Shown: positions 8,462 through 17,990, numbered from the stretch's first letter. The stretch: DNA of 64,000 nt from Accumulibacter sp. (GCF_029255125.1 NZ_JAPUVR010000102.1:24794-88793), one strand, 5' to 3'. Numbers and translations are program-made. The notes: generated by a model from the sequence alone, not told the origin.

Positions 8462-10144
8462 TTGTTCGAGGAAAAACCTGAAACCCTGAGCGGTGCTCAG
8501 ATCGTCGTCCGTCTGCTCGAACGGCAGGGTGTGCGCACGCTCACCGGCATCCCGGGCGGCGCGATTCTGCCGATTTACGATGCCCTGTCGCAGTCGGAGC
8601 AGATACGCCACGTGCTGGTTCGGCACGAACAGGGCGGCGGCTTCATTGCCCAGGGAATGTCGCGGGCGACCGGCGTGCCGGCGGTCTGCATGGCCTCATC
8701 CGGGCCCGGGGCGACCAATCTGTTGACCGCGATCGCCGATGCCAAGCTCGATTCGATTCCCCTGGTCGCGATTACCGGGCAGGTGCCCAAGGCACTGATC
8801 GGCACCGACGCTTTCCAGGAGGTCGACACCTATGGCCTGAGCATCCCGATCACCAAGCACAATTTCCTCGTCAGCGCCGCCGAGGACCTGCTCACGGTCA
8901 TTCCGCGCGCCTTCGCGATTGCCGCCTCGGGACGTCCCGGCCCGGTGCTGGTCGATATTCCGAAGGACGTGCAGAATCAACTCGTCGAAGTTCGCGCCTG
9001 GCCGGCGGCGGGCTGCGCGGAGACACCGGCGCTGCCGGCAGCCCCGCTGATCGAGCGTGCCGCAGCGATGATCAACGCTGCCGCCAAGCCGATTCTCTAC
9101 CTGGGCGGAGGAGTCGTCCATTCGGGCGCCGCCGAAGCGGCCGTCGCGTTGGCCGAGATCGGCCGGCTGCCGACGGTGATGACCCTGATGGCGCTCGGCG
9201 CGATGCCCGTCGATCACCCGTTGTCGCTCGGCATGCTGGGCATGCACGGTGCACGCTGTACCAACTTGGCGCTTGACGAATGCGATTTGCTGATCGCCGT
9301 CGGCGCGCGTTTCGACGACCGGGCGACCGGCAAGGTGGCCGGTTTCTGTCCGCAAGCGCAAATCATCCACATCGACATCGACCCTTCGGAACTCGACAAG
9401 ATCAAGACCGCGCACGTCGGCATTGCCGGCGACGTGCAGACCGTCTTGCAGCTTCTCTTGCCGGGCATTGAACACCGACAACGCGAGGACTGGTTGGCAC
9501 GCGTCGCCGAGTTGAAGGCGTCTCACCCGCTGCGCATGCCGGGAATCGACGACCCGCGCACGCCGTACGGACTGATTCGCGCCGTCGCCGATTGCCTGGA
9601 CGACGAGGCCACGATCGCGACCGACGTCGGCCAGCACCAGATGTGGGTTGCTCAGGCGTATCCCCTGCGCCGGCCACGCCAATGGCTGACCTCCGGCGGC
9701 CTCGGTACGATGGGCTTCGGCATGCCGGCGGCGATCGGCGCCGCACTCGCCGAACCGCAGCGCACGGTCGTTTGCTTTACCGGCGACGGCAGCATCCTGA
9801 TGAACGTCCAGGAACTGGTGACGGCGGCGGAAGAGGACGTCAACGTCAAGATCATCCTGATGAACAACGCCTCGCTCGGTCTCGTCTTCCAGCAGCAGAC
9901 GCTGTTCTACGGCGAACGCATCTACGCCTCGCAATTCAAGGGCATGCCCGATTTCATCCGGGTCGCCGAAGGCTTCGGCCTGGCTGCCGTCGATCTCGAC
10001 AAGGAGGCCGACCCGCTACCCGCGCTGGCCGCAGCGCTGGCCAGCCGTGGCCCGGTACTCATCCACGCCAGCATCGCGTTGCACGAACAGGTGCTGCCGA
10101 TGGTGCCGCCCGGCGCGGCGAACAAGGAAATGATTGGAGGTTGA
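8462..10144 (+). CDS. ilvB: Acetolactate synthase large subunit
   Basis: Acetohydroxyacid synthase condenses two pyruvates, or pyruvate and 2-oxobutyrate, in the first common step of valine, leucine and isoleucine synthesis. The 560-residue product shows the catalytic glutamate region VLVRHEQGGGFIAQG, the FAD-linked middle domain, and the ThDP/Mg motif GDGSILMNVQEL with NNASLG. The start is TTG at 8462, placed six bases after an excellent GAGGAGA; the longer in-frame ATG at 8381 adds 27 residues unlike the family. The regulatory subunit follows after three bases. No ilvC or leucine genes are adjacent, which suggests an isozyme separate from the main ilv operon. Confidence 0.93.
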   Translation: MFEEKPETLSGAQIVVRLLERQGVRTLTGIPGGAILPIYDALSQSEQIRHVLVRHEQGGGFIAQGMSRATGVPAVCMASSGPGATNLLTAIADAKLDSIPLVAITGQVPKALIGTDAFQEVDTYGLSIPITKHNFLVSAAEDLLTVIPRAFAIAASGRPGPVLVDIPKDVQNQLVEVRAWPAAGCAETPALPAAPLIERAAAMINAAAKPILYLGGGVVHSGAAEAAVALAEIGRLPTVMTLMALGAMPVDHPLSLGMLGMHGARCTNLALDECDLLIAVGARFDDRATGKVAGFCPQAQIIHIDIDPSELDKIKTAHVGIAGDVQTVLQLLLPGIEHRQREDWLARVAELKASHPLRMPGIDDPRTPYGLIRAVADCLDDEATIATDVGQHQMWVAQAYPLRRPRQWLTSGGLGTMGFGMPAAIGAALAEPQRTVVCFTGDGSILMNVQELVTAAEEDVNVKIILMNNASLGLVFQQQTLFYGERIYASQFKGMPDFIRVAEGFGLAAVDLDKEADPLPALAAALASRGPVLIHASIALHEQVLPMVPPGAANKEMIGG

Positions 10145-10147
10145 ACG

Positions 10148-10456
10148 ATGAACGCGCTTACCCGTAGCGAGAATCAGGCCGTCGCCCGGACGGTACTCGA
10201 ACTCGACGTCAATAACCACCCCGGTGTCATGTCGCACGTCGTCGGTCTCTTTTCCCGCCGCGCGTACAACGTCGAAGGCATTCTGGTCATGCCGGTGGGC
10301 AGCGGAGAACGCAGCCGCATCTGGCTGCTGGTCAATGAGGACGAGCGGCTCGATCAGATGGTCAAGCAGGTCGAGAAGCTGGAAGACGTTCTCGCCGTGC
10401 GCCGGCACGGCGCCGAACACGAGGTCTTCGTTCGCCTCGAGGAGTTCTTCCGCTGA
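10148..10456 (+). CDS. ilvN: Acetolactate synthase small (regulatory) subunit, short IlvN type
   Basis: The 102-residue protein is a single ACT domain (TVLELDVNNHPGVMSHVVGLFSRRAYNVEGILV), the regulatory module that senses branched-chain amino acids and activates the large subunit. It is close in length to E. coli IlvN (about 96 residues) and lacks the extra C-terminal domain of IlvH (about 160 residues). It starts three bases after ilvB, so the pair is one operon. The short type suggests a less strictly valine-inhibited isozyme, which is an inference by family. Confidence 0.9.
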   Translation: MNALTRSENQAVARTVLELDVNNHPGVMSHVVGLFSRRAYNVEGILVMPVGSGERSRIWLLVNEDERLDQMVKQVEKLEDVLAVRRHGAEHEVFVRLEEFFR

Positions 10457-10467
10457 AACGCCGGGCA

Positions 10468-10504
10468 GCCGGCACGCCGCGCCGCGCCCGCCCTCAGCGT
10501 GCCG
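10468..10504. terminator. Inverted repeat between convergent ilvN and bioC
   Basis: CCGGCACGC at 10468-10476 and GCGTGCCGG at 10496-10504 form a 9-bp perfect stem with a 19-base loop between two converging genes; the right arm overlaps the bioC stop. It could act as a two-way terminator. Confidence 0.3.
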
Positions 10505-11384
10505 GTGGGCGGGGTTCGAAACGGACGATCGCCCGGCCATCGGCGGTCTTCGTCGGCGGCGCTTTCCAGGCGTGCCCGTAGATGACTTCGACGGTCACCG
10601 GCAAGCGCCCGTCGCGCATCTGCGCCAGCGCGCGTGCGCGCGCCGCAGCCCAGGCGTCGCGGCCCATCAGCGCGTGCCGGCGTGCCCGCATGGCGCAGCG
10701 TGCACCGCTGCGCCGCAGGTCAGCGATCAGTTCGTCGAAACCGGCATAAGTCATCGTCAGGCGCTCGGCGTCCATCACCGGATCGCTGAAACCGCACTCG
10801 ACGAGCATGTCGCCATAGTCGTGCATGTCGGTGAACCGCTGCGTGTGCAGGTAACCATCGCGAAAAGCAGCGCGCAGTTCGCGCAGGGTGTCCGGTCCCA
10901 GCGTCGAAAACATCAGCAGCCCCCCCACTTCGAGCAGACGCTGCGCCTCCCGGAAAACCTGCAGCGGGTCGTCGACCCAGTGCAGCATCAGGTTGGACCA
11001 ACAGAGCCCGATCGACTGCGCACGGAAAGGCAGGTGAGCGGCGTCGGCGGCGACGAGTGGCGTTTTCTGACCGCGCACGAAAGGCAGCAGCCAGCGCAGG
11101 CGCGAGCGCTGCGCCACGCCGGCGCGCAGCATGGCCTCGCTGAGATCGGCGCCAATCACCCGCGCCTTGCCGTAGCGTTCAGCCAGTGCGGTCAAAGCGG
11201 CGCCCGTTCCGCAGCCGAGATCGAGCACTGCGGCCGGCGCGAGGCGCACATAGTCCAGGCGTTCGAGCATGCGGCTGCCGACTTCGCGCTGCAGGACAGC
11301 GACGTCATCATAGGTCGCTGCCGCGCGCGCGAAATTGCGTCGCACCTGGCGCTGATCGATGAACTGCTGCGCCGGTGCCTGCAT
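10494..11384 (-). CDS. bioC: Malonyl-ACP O-methyltransferase
   Basis: BioC methylates malonyl-ACP with S-adenosylmethionine so that the fatty-acid machinery can build pimeloyl-ACP, the early biotin precursor. The 296-residue product has the BioC N-terminus (RQVRRNFARAAATYDDVAVLQREV), the SAM-binding loop VLDLGCGTGA near residue 70 and GADLSEAML. The C-terminal region carries the usual BioC insertion. It begins seven bases after bioB, so the two form a leftward bioBC operon; bioA, bioD, bioF and bioH are not in the window. Confidence 0.9.
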   Translation of the reverse strand: MQAPAQQFIDQRQVRRNFARAAATYDDVAVLQREVGSRMLERLDYVRLAPAAVLDLGCGTGAALTALAERYGKARVIGADLSEAMLRAGVAQRSRLRWLLPFVRGQKTPLVAADAAHLPFRAQSIGLCWSNLMLHWVDDPLQVFREAQRLLEVGGLLMFSTLGPDTLRELRAAFRDGYLHTQRFTDMHDYGDMLVECGFSDPVMDAERLTMTYAGFDELIADLRRSGARCAMRARRHALMGRDAWAAARARALAQMRDGRLPVTVEVIYGHAWKAPPTKTADGRAIVRFEPRPPAR

Positions 11385-11390
11385 ACCGGC

Positions 11391-12386
11391 CTAGATCGGA
11401 CGCAAACCGAGCCGGGCGAAGAGTGCCTCGTCGCGATCGGCTTCCGGATTGTCGGTGGTCAGCAGCCTGTCGCCGTAAAAGATCGAGTTCGCTCCGGCCA
11501 GGAAACACAGCGCCTGCAACTCGTCGGACATCGCCTGCCGGCCGGCGGACAGGCGGACGAAGCTGTTCGGCATCGTGATGCGCGCGGCGGCGATCGTGCG
11601 CACGAACTCGAAACTGTCGATCGGTTCGCTGTCGGCCAGCGGCGTTCCCGGAATCGGCACCAGATTATTGATCGGCACCGATTCGGGCGGGGGCTCGAGG
11701 TTGGCCAACTGGACGATCAGCGCCGCCCGATTGCGACGCGACTCGCCCATGCCGATGATGCCACCCGAGCAGACCTTGATTCCGGCCTGGCGCACCTGAC
11801 CCAGCGTATCGATGCGGTCGGCGTGCTTGTGCGTCGTGATCACCTGACCATAGAAGGAAGCGTCGGTGTCGAGGTTGTGATTATAGTAATCGAGGCCGGC
11901 TGCCTTCAGTTCCTGCGCCTGGCCGTCCTTGAGCATGCCGAGCGTGACGCAGGTCTGCAGGCCGATATCCTTTACCGCGCGGATCATTTCGGTCACCTGC
12001 GCGAGGTCCTTGTCTTTCGGGCCACGCCACGCGGCCCCCATGCAGAAGCGCGAGGCGCCCTTGTCCTTGGCCGCCTGCGCAGCCGCGAGCACTTCGTCGA
12101 GCGGCAGCAGGGCTTCGCGCTCGGTACCGGTGGAATAGCGTGCGGACTGCGAACAATAGCCACAGTCCTCCGAACATCCGCCGGTCTTGACCGAGAGCAG
12201 CGTCGAGCGTTGAATCTCGTTGGCGTCGAATTTCTGGCGGTGCACCTGCTGCGCGCGAAAGATGAGGTCCATCAAGGGAAGCTGGTAAAGGGCTTCGACC
12301 TCGGCGATGGTCCACCTTGCCTTGCCGGCCGAAACGGGTCGTTCCGCGTCGAGCGTGGCGGCTTGAGGAATTGCATTCATGATCAA
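11391..12386 (-). CDS. bioB: Biotin synthase
   Basis: BioB is a radical SAM enzyme that inserts sulfur into dethiobiotin, the last step of biotin synthesis. The 331-residue product has the CxxxCxxC cluster motif in [13 protein letters not shown] near residue 70, the family sequence [14 protein letters not shown] shortly before it, and YYNHNLDTD and [13 protein letters not shown] further on. The start ATG at 12386 gives the normal length. It heads the leftward bioBC operon and is divergent from comF across 63 bases. Confidence 0.97.
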   Translation of the reverse strand: MIMNAIPQAATLDAERPVSAGKARWTIAEVEALYQLPLMDLIFRAQQVHRQKFDANEIQRSTLLSVKTGGCSEDCGYCSQSARYSTGTEREALLPLDEVLAAAQAAKDKGASRFCMGAAWRGPKDKDLAQVTEMIRAVKDIGLQTCVTLGMLKDGQAQELKAAGLDYYNHNLDTDASFYGQVITTHKHADRIDTLGQVRQAGIKVCSGGIIGMGESRRNRAALIVQLANLEPPPESVPINNLVPIPGTPLADSEPIDSFEFVRTIAAARITMPNSFVRLSAGRQAMSDELQALCFLAGANSIFYGDRLLTTDNPEADRDEALFARLGLRPI

Positions 12387-12449
12387 TAAACCTATGGCTG
12401 TGGGTGATCTGAGGCGCCGCAGGAGGGCTTTCCCGGGAGCGCTTGGCGG

Positions 12450-13157
12450 GTGTCAATCTTAACTCAAAGCGCCGCCTTCATCGCCAGGTCGTGCGCACGA
12501 TTGCTCGCGCAGGACTGCCTGCTGTGCGCTGCTGACAGCCGCAGCAGCCTCCTGTGCACGGCCTGTGCCGACGATTTGCCGCGGCTGCCCGCCGAGTCCT
12601 GCCCGCGCTGTGCGCTACCGACGCCGGCCGGCGAGGTTTGTGGCCGCTGCCTGCGGCAAGCGCCGCACTACGATGCCGCCCTGGCGGCGTTTCGTTATGC
12701 CTTTCCGGTCGACCGGCTGATTCAGACCTTCAAGTACGATCGGCGCCTGGCGCTGGCCGACTACCTTGGCCGGCGGCTTGCCGCGCTGGCGGCGACGTGC
12801 ACGGCCGAGGTCATCGTTCCGCTGCCGCTGCACAAGTTGCGCCTGCGCGAGCGCGGCTTCAATCAGGCGCTCGAACTGGCTCGTCCGGTCAGCCGGGCGC
12901 GCGCCATTGCCATCGACGCCCATTCTTGCCAGCGGGTACGCCACACGCCATCGCAGGCCGCCTTGCCCTGGCGCGAGCGTGCAGCCAACGTGCGCGGTGC
13001 TTTCCATTGCACGACGGATTTCAGCGGCCGCCGGATACTGCTCGTTGACGACGTGATGACGACCGGCGCATCGCTCGACGAAATGGCGCGCACCTTGAAA
13101 CTACATGGCGCCGCACACGTCACGGTACTCGTCGTCGCGCGCGCCTTGCCGCCTTGA
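12450..13157 (+). CDS. comF: ComF family phosphoribosyltransferase-like protein
   Basis: The 235-residue protein has an N-terminal four-cysteine zinc-ribbon-like region ([21 protein letters not shown] and [17 protein letters not shown]) and a C-terminal phosphoribosyltransferase fold with the PRPP-binding loop [13 protein letters not shown]. The family motif [14 protein letters not shown] is present. ComF supports uptake of transforming DNA in naturally competent bacteria. The start is GTG at 12450, preceded by a GGGAG. The gene is divergent from bioB, an arrangement common in betaproteobacteria. No other competence genes are in the window. Confidence 0.88.
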   Translation: MSILTQSAAFIARSCARLLAQDCLLCAADSRSSLLCTACADDLPRLPAESCPRCALPTPAGEVCGRCLRQAPHYDAALAAFRYAFPVDRLIQTFKYDRRLALADYLGRRLAALAATCTAEVIVPLPLHKLRLRERGFNQALELARPVSRARAIAIDAHSCQRVRHTPSQAALPWRERAANVRGAFHCTTDFSGRRILLVDDVMTTGASLDEMARTLKLHGAAHVTVLVVARALPP

Positions 13158-13182
13158 GTCGTCTGCCGCACGCCAGCCCGCT

Positions 13183-14079
13183 TCAGAGATGCTCGAACTC
13201 GGCGATGTCGGCATCCTGCGTGCTCGCTGACGCAGCAAACGAGATGATCCCGCTGCCCCGCAGAACAAAAGCCTCACGCCTGAGAAACAGCTCGGGCTCG
13301 CCTTTGATCGTGACAAAAGTGCCGTTGGTGCTCAAATCGCTGAGGACGAACTGATCGTCGCGGCGCTCGATGCGCGCGTGATGGCGCGAGGCGCGGCGGT
13401 CGCGCACCGGAATCTCACACTCGACGTCGCGCCCCATCAGCAGGCTGGGCCGATTCCGGTCGACCACCTTGACGTACGGCCCGTAACGCAGACAAAGGCG
13501 CGACTCGCGCTCCTTGGCCAGCGGTGGCGCCGGCTCGACGGCTGCTGCGACGACCAACGGACCCTTGGCTTCCGGCCAGCGGACTTCGTATACCGATTCG
13601 TGCACGCGCAGCGTGCGCGACAGGCTTGCCGGCAAGCTGCGTGTCGTAGTCTGTAACTGCGCCGGCAGCAGTGCGCGCGTGCTTTCGGTGATCAGCACCT
13701 GACCGGAAAGCGCGACGCTGGCCAGCGCCTCGGCCAGCGTCGCGCTCTCGCCAATCACATCGCCATCCTCTACGGCGACCGCGCCGTGATGAAACCCGGC
13801 ATGGATGGCCAACTGCATGCCGGAAACCGGTGGCAGGTCGGCAATCCGCCGCTGCATGGTGATCGCCGCTTGGCAAGCGGCGTGCGCACTGTGAAATACG
13901 GCCATCACCTGGTCGCCGCTTGACCGGATGACCCGTCCACCGCCCATCTCGATTCCGCGCGTGATTCGCTTCATGCAGCGGTCAACAGCATGCAGCGCTT
14001 CGGCACCCCCCAGTCGGTCGAACAGGCGAGCGCCGTCCGACACACCGGCAACGAGCACCGACAGCATCTGTTCGTTCAT
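13183..14079 (-). CDS. Degenerate class III cyclase-like domain fused to an FHA domain
   Basis: The 298-residue protein has two parts. Residues 1 to about 160 resemble the nucleotide cyclase fold (GGRVIRSSGDQVMAVFHSA; AIHAGFHHGAV), but the first metal-binding aspartate of the usual FADIVGST motif is absent (LVAGVSDGARLF) and the GDxxNxAARL motif reads GDVIGESATLAEAL, so catalysis is doubtful. The last 100 residues are a forkhead-associated domain (LLMGRDVECEIPV, RRASRHHARIE, LSDLSTNGTFV) that should bind phosphothreonine. Start chosen at ATG 14079; ATG 14094 is an alternative. It follows ttcA by 41 bases and is probably co-transcribed. Likely a cytoplasmic phospho-signalling adaptor; the partner kinase is not in the window. 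Confidence 0.75.
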   Translation of the reverse strand: MNEQMLSVLVAGVSDGARLFDRLGGAEALHAVDRCMKRITRGIEMGGGRVIRSSGDQVMAVFHSAHAACQAAITMQRRIADLPPVSGMQLAIHAGFHHGAVAVEDGDVIGESATLAEALASVALSGQVLITESTRALLPAQLQTTTRSLPASLSRTLRVHESVYEVRWPEAKGPLVVAAAVEPAPPLAKERESRLCLRYGPYVKVVDRNRPSLLMGRDVECEIPVRDRRASRHHARIERRDDQFVLSDLSTNGTFVTIKGEPELFLRREAFVLRGSGIISFAASASTQDADIAEFEHL

Positions 14080-14120
14080 TGTGATCAATCCCATTTCCCC
14101 CAATCTACACAGTATTCTTG

Positions 14121-15065
14121 TCAGACGATCGACGGCCAGTCGACGGTCGTCATCGCTTCTCCGGCAGCTGCACGCCTGGTCTGCGGCCAGTCAAACGCTG
14201 CGCGTTGCTCGATCTGAATCGCCCCTGCCGCACCCGCCGGCAGCGGTCGCTGATCCTCGTCAGCGAACTCGTCGGCAGAGGTTGCCGTCGGCTGCAAGGC
14301 CCGGAAATCGAACAGATCGCTGTCCGCCAGGTGTGAGGGAACAACCTTCTGCAGCGCGGCGAAGACGACATCCGTGCGTCCCGGAAATCGCCGGTCCCAG
14401 TCGGCCATCATTTCCCTGATCTGCTGACGCTGCAGATTCGCTTGCGCGCCGCAGAGGTTGCAGGGAATGATCGGAAAAGCCATGCCGCGGGCGAAGCGGG
14501 CGATTTCGCTCTCGCCGCAATAGGCGAGCGGCCGGATGACGATGTGCTGGCCGTCGTCGGTCAATAGCTTGGGCGGCATCGCCTTCAATTGCCCGGCGAA
14601 AAAAAGGTTGAGGAACAGCGTATGGACGATGTCGTCACGATGATGGCCGAGTGCGATCTTGTTGGCGCCGACTGCCTTGGCGGTACGGTATATTATCCCC
14701 CGACGCAGACGCGAACAGAGCGAACAGGTCGTCTTGCCGGGTGCGATCTTGCTCTTGACGATCGAATAGGTATCCTGCTCGACGATGCGGAACTCGACGC
14801 CGATCTGCGCCAGATAGGTGGGCAGGACATCCGACGGAAAGCCGGGCTGCTTCTGGTCGAGATTCATGGCGATCAGACGAAAGTCGATCGGCGCCCGTTC
14901 GCGCAGCGCGAGCAGCGTCGACAGCAGCGTGTAGGAGTCCTTGCCGCCGGAAACGCAGACGAGAACCGTGTCGCCGTCGTCGATCATGCGGTAATCGCAA
15001 ATCGCTCGGGCGACCTTGCTTTCCAAGCGCTTCTTCAAGCGCAGCAGACTGTTCGACGGTTCCAA
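14121..15065 (-). CDS. ttcA: tRNA 2-thiocytidine(32) synthetase
   Basis: TtcA thiolates cytidine 32 in the anticodon loop of several tRNAs using ATP and a [4Fe-4S] cluster. The 314-residue product carries the PP-loop [12 protein letters not shown], the two CxxC cluster motifs ([13 protein letters not shown] and [10 protein letters not shown]) and the family stretch [22 protein letters not shown] chose TTG at 15065, which has AAAGGA four to ten bases upstream; an in-frame start at 15116 would overlap the SDR gene and adds atypical residues. It sits in a leftward SDR-ttcA-FHA operon. The last 50 residues are low-complexity and poorly conserved. Confidence 0.92.
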   Translation of the reverse strand: MEPSNSLLRLKKRLESKVARAICDYRMIDDGDTVLVCVSGGKDSYTLLSTLLALRERAPIDFRLIAMNLDQKQPGFPSDVLPTYLAQIGVEFRIVEQDTYSIVKSKIAPGKTTCSLCSRLRRGIIYRTAKAVGANKIALGHHRDDIVHTLFLNLFFAGQLKAMPPKLLTDDGQHIVIRPLAYCGESEIARFARGMAFPIIPCNLCGAQANLQRQQIREMMADWDRRFPGRTDVVFAALQKVVPSHLADSDLFDFRALQPTATSADEFADEDQRPLPAGAAGAIQIEQRAAFDWPQTRRAAAGEAMTTVDWPSIV

Positions 15066-15093
15066 CGTTGTCCTTTCGCAGTTACTTTCCGGC

Positions 15094-15831
15094 TCACAGA
15101 TGTGCGCTGCGACCACCGTCGACGTTGATCACCTGGCCCGTGACGTAGGCGGCGTCAGCGACCAGGTAGCGCACCGCACGCGCGATGTCGAGCGGATTGC
15201 CGGCGCGTTGCAACAGGGTATGGGCGACGATCCGGGCCTTCTCGGCGCGCCCGAAGACGCCGCTGTCGGGCCACATGATCGGGCCGGGTGCGACCGCATT
15301 GACGCGTACGCGCGGCGCCAGTTCAACGGCCAGGGCGCGTGTCAGACCGAGCAGCCCGGCCTTTGCCGCACAGTACAGAGGATAGCCGGCGAGCGGTCGC
15401 TCGGCATGAATGTCGGTGATGTTGACCACTACGCCACCGGCCTCGATCAGATGCGGAGCGGCCGCCTGAGTGAGGAATAGCGGCGCCTTCAGGTTACTGC
15501 CGATAAGGTCGTCCCAGGCGAGGGAATCGATGCTCCCGAGCGGTGTCGGAAAAAAACTCGAGGCATTGTTGACCAGCCCGTCGAGGCGGCCGAAGTGTTC
15601 GACCGTGCTGCCGACGAGCAGCGGCAGGCTGGCGAGATCAAGCAGATCGGCCTGCTGGCAGGCGGCCGAAGACGGGCGGTCTGCGTTCAGTTCGGCGACG
15701 AGCGCGGCCGCAGCGGCAGAGGCCTGGCGGTAATGCACCATGACGCTGGCTCCGGCGGCGTGCAGTTCGCGCGCGATCGCCGCGCCAAGCCGCTTCGCCC
15801 CACCGGTAATCAGAATCGTCTTGCCGTTCAT
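15094..15831 (-). CDS. Pteridine reductase-like short-chain dehydrogenase
   Basis: The 245-residue product is a classical SDR: NADP-binding [18 protein letters not shown] at the N-terminus, [14 protein letters not shown] (NNAS motif), and the catalytic tyrosine-lysine pair in [14 protein letters not shown]. The arginine after GGAK and the SSFFPT segment match bacterial pteridine reductases (FolM/PTR1-like), which reduce dihydrobiopterin or dihydrofolate. The start ATG at 15831 follows AGGAAGCAGGA. It is the first gene of the operon with ttcA and diverges from the unknown gene at 15961. Confidence 0.8.
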   Translation of the reverse strand: MNGKTILITGGAKRLGAAIARELHAAGASVMVHYRQASAAAAALVAELNADRPSSAACQQADLLDLASLPLLVGSTVEHFGRLDGLVNNASSFFPTPLGSIDSLAWDDLIGSNLKAPLFLTQAAAPHLIEAGGVVVNITDIHAERPLAGYPLYCAAKAGLLGLTRALAVELAPRVRVNAVAPGPIMWPDSGVFGRAEKARIVAHTLLQRAGNPLDIARAVRYLVADAAYVTGQVINVDGGRSAHL

Positions 15832-15960
15832 TCCTGCTTCCTGTCGAGCAGCGTACAAGGCAACGATTTTAACGGATCAGGGCAGCGGGTTTCCGAAAAA
15901 CGGCCCCTTTTGTCACGCTGGCGCGCTAAACTTCCGCCAGTTGACCGTGGGAGGAACCGC

Positions 15961-16821
15961 ATGAAGAAGCTGGATAAGCCGCTTGACGCCGACGATCTGA
16001 TCGAACTCGCCGAGCGCGTCGCCGGACTGCCGCCAGCCGACGCCGAGTGGGTCGGACTGCTGCTGCAGGATCTGCTGCGCGCGCGCACGCGCGAGGCCGA
16101 GCTGCTGGCCGGGCGAGGCGGCATCAGGCCAGTGCCGGTCGGCGAACTGCCGGAGATCGGCGGAGCGCTGAACGACCAGATGGCGCAAGTGGCACTGGAT
16201 ACCGCCGAATGGCTGCGCACGCTATGGAATGTCGGCTACATGGGCGCCGGCAGTTTCCGTTCGCAACCGCGCACCGCCTTTCCGACGATCGACCTGGAAG
16301 ACGTGCGCAAGTCGTCGCTTTTTGCGCGGATTCGCCAGGGCAAGCACGCGCTGCCGTTTGCCCCGCCGACCCGGCAGGGTTTGCCGTGGCACGAGCTGAT
16401 CGAGGGCCACGATCAGATCCACGACGTCCAGGCCGAGATCATCCACGACGACGCTGGTCTGCCGCTGGCTGCGATCATCGAGGGCTGCAGCGAGTGGTCG
16501 GTGCTCAAGCAGATCGGCGCAAATCGCGCGTACCAGGTGCAGCATCAGCGCAAAGGGCCCATTTTCCATTTGCGGATCAGCGACGGAACTGCCGCCCAGC
16601 TCTGGCGCGAAGCACCGACACTCGAGTGCAAGGTGCATCTGATCGAACACGGTGGCCTGCACAGCTACGCCCTCGAATGGGCGGGCAGCAACGGCCGATC
16701 GCAGATCATCTCGCTGCGTGCGGCGACCTGGGCGCGTGCCGAGTCGGAAGCGGCGCACTGGGTAGCGACCAACCATCCCGAACTTTACGGGCAGGTCTCT
16801 TTCAAGAGGTTCAGCGACTGA
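15961..16821 (+). CDS. Conserved-looking protein of unknown function (286 residues)
   Basis: I do not recognise this family. The start ATG at 15961 follows a clear GGGAGGAA, and codon use matches its neighbours, so the gene is real. The product has no signal peptide or membrane segment. The first 70 residues look helical and charged (DADDLIELAERVAGLPPADAEW, LLQDLLRARTREAELL); the remainder is mixed with several tryptophans and aromatic residues (HDQIHDVQAEIIHDD, RKGPIFHLRISDG). Its stop overlaps the probable CTG start of a MidA-type methyltransferase, so the two proteins probably act together. It diverges from the pteridine reductase-like gene. Confidence 0.75.
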   Translation: MKKLDKPLDADDLIELAERVAGLPPADAEWVGLLLQDLLRARTREAELLAGRGGIRPVPVGELPEIGGALNDQMAQVALDTAEWLRTLWNVGYMGAGSFRSQPRTAFPTIDLEDVRKSSLFARIRQGKHALPFAPPTRQGLPWHELIEGHDQIHDVQAEIIHDDAGLPLAAIIEGCSEWSVLKQIGANRAYQVQHQRKGPIFHLRISDGTAAQLWREAPTLECKVHLIEHGGLHSYALEWAGSNGRSQIISLRAATWARAESEAAHWVATNHPELYGQVSFKRFSD

Positions 16822-17990
16822 AGCCGAGCGTCAGCGACTGGCCGACGCCGACGCCGGAAGCGGCAGATAGCAGCCGCTGGCTGGTTAGCCGGATCGGCGA
16901 CGACATCCGGCGCAGTAAAGGCTGGATCTCTTTTGCCCACTTCATGGATCGGGCACTGTACGCGCCGGGCCTGGGCTACTACAGCGGTGGCGCGCACAAG
17001 CTCGGAGCGGCCGGCGATTTCGTCACCGCGCCTGAGCTTGGCCCGCTCTTCGCGCAAACGCTGGCCGCGCAGGTCGCCGAGATCTGCGCGCTGAGCGACC
17101 CGCACATCATCGAAGTCGGTGCCGGTAGCGGTCGCCTGGCCGCCGATCTGTTGCGCGAACTCGCCGCCCGTCAGGCCTTGCCGGAAAGCTACCGCATCCT
17201 GGAAGTCTCCGGCGAACTGCGCGCGCGTCAGCAGGCCGCTCTGCGCGAGGTGGCCGCGCAACTGCCAACGCGCATCAACTGGCTCGATCGCTTCCCCGAG
17301 CATTTCAGCGGTGTCGTGCTCGCCAACGAAGTACTCGACGCGATGCCGGTCCACCTGGTCGTTTGGCAGGATGACGACATTCTCGAACGCGGCGTCGGGC
17401 TGGCCGACGGGCAGTTCGTCTGGCAGGATCGGCCGGCGAGCGGCCGCCTGCGCGAGCGCGCGCAGACGATCGCCGCCGAGTGTTCGCCGCCCCCCGGCTA
17501 TCTCGGCGAAATTGCCCTGCTGTCAGACGATTGGCTGTACGAGTGGGGGCAACGCCTGACGCGCGGCGCGCTGCTCTTGCTCGACTACGGCTTTCCCCGG
17601 CACGAGTACTATCACGCGCAGCGTAGCGCGGGAACGCTGATGTGTCACTATCGGCACCGCGCACACGGCGATCCGTTTTACCTGCCCGGCCTGCAGGACA
17701 TCACCGCGCATGTCGACTTCACGGCGATCGCAGAAGCCGCCTGCGCCGCCGGCTTCGAGCTGCTCGGCTATACGACGCAGGCGGGCTTTCTACTGGCCTG
17801 CGGCCTGCTCGAGATCCTGGCGCGCACGCCGGCAGAAGATGCACCGCGCTATCTGCCGCTCGCCAATGCGGCACAAAAGCTGATCTCGCCGGCCGAAATG
17901 GGCGAACTCTTCAAGGTGATGGCGCTCGGCAAGGGGATAGGGCACGCGCTGCTCGGTTTCCAGCGCGGCGAGCGCAGCCATACGCTCTGA
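16818..17990 (+). CDS. MidA/NDUFAF7-type SAM-dependent methyltransferase, probable CTG start
   Basis: The 390-residue product matches the MidA (DUF185) family: SKGWISFAHFMDRALYAPGLGYYSGG, GDFVTAPELGPLF, and the SAM-binding IIEVGAGSGRLAADLL near residue 100, then LANEVLDAMPVH. The eukaryotic relative NDUFAF7 dimethylates an arginine of a complex I subunit; the bacterial role is not settled. No ATG, GTG or TTG lies upstream of the conserved N-terminus. A CTG at 16818 overlaps the previous stop as CTGA and has AAGAGG eight bases upstream, so it is the most likely start. The next ATG (16944) would delete conserved residues. Confidence 0.85.
   Translation: MKPSVSDWPTPTPEAADSSRWLVSRIGDDIRRSKGWISFAHFMDRALYAPGLGYYSGGAHKLGAAGDFVTAPELGPLFAQTLAAQVAEICALSDPHIIEVGAGSGRLAADLLRELAARQALPESYRILEVSGELRARQQAALREVAAQLPTRINWLDRFPEHFSGVVLANEVLDAMPVHLVVWQDDDILERGVGLADGQFVWQDRPASGRLRERAQTIAAECSPPPGYLGEIALLSDDWLYEWGQRLTRGALLLLDYGFPRHEYYHAQRSAGTLMCHYRHRAHGDPFYLPGLQDITAHVDFTAIAEAACAAGFELLGYTTQAGFLLACGLLEILARTPAEDAPRYLPLANAAQKLISPAEMGELFKVMALGKGIGHALLGFQRGERSHTL

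Noticed and set aside
10224-12389. 721-codon open frame across ilvN, bioC and bioB
   Set aside because: It overlaps three well-recognised genes and has no domain of its own.
16047-16817. Upstream extension of the MidA-type gene through the unknown gene
   Set aside because: The extension is an out-of-frame reading of the 286-residue gene; the conserved MidA N-terminus starts only after 16818.
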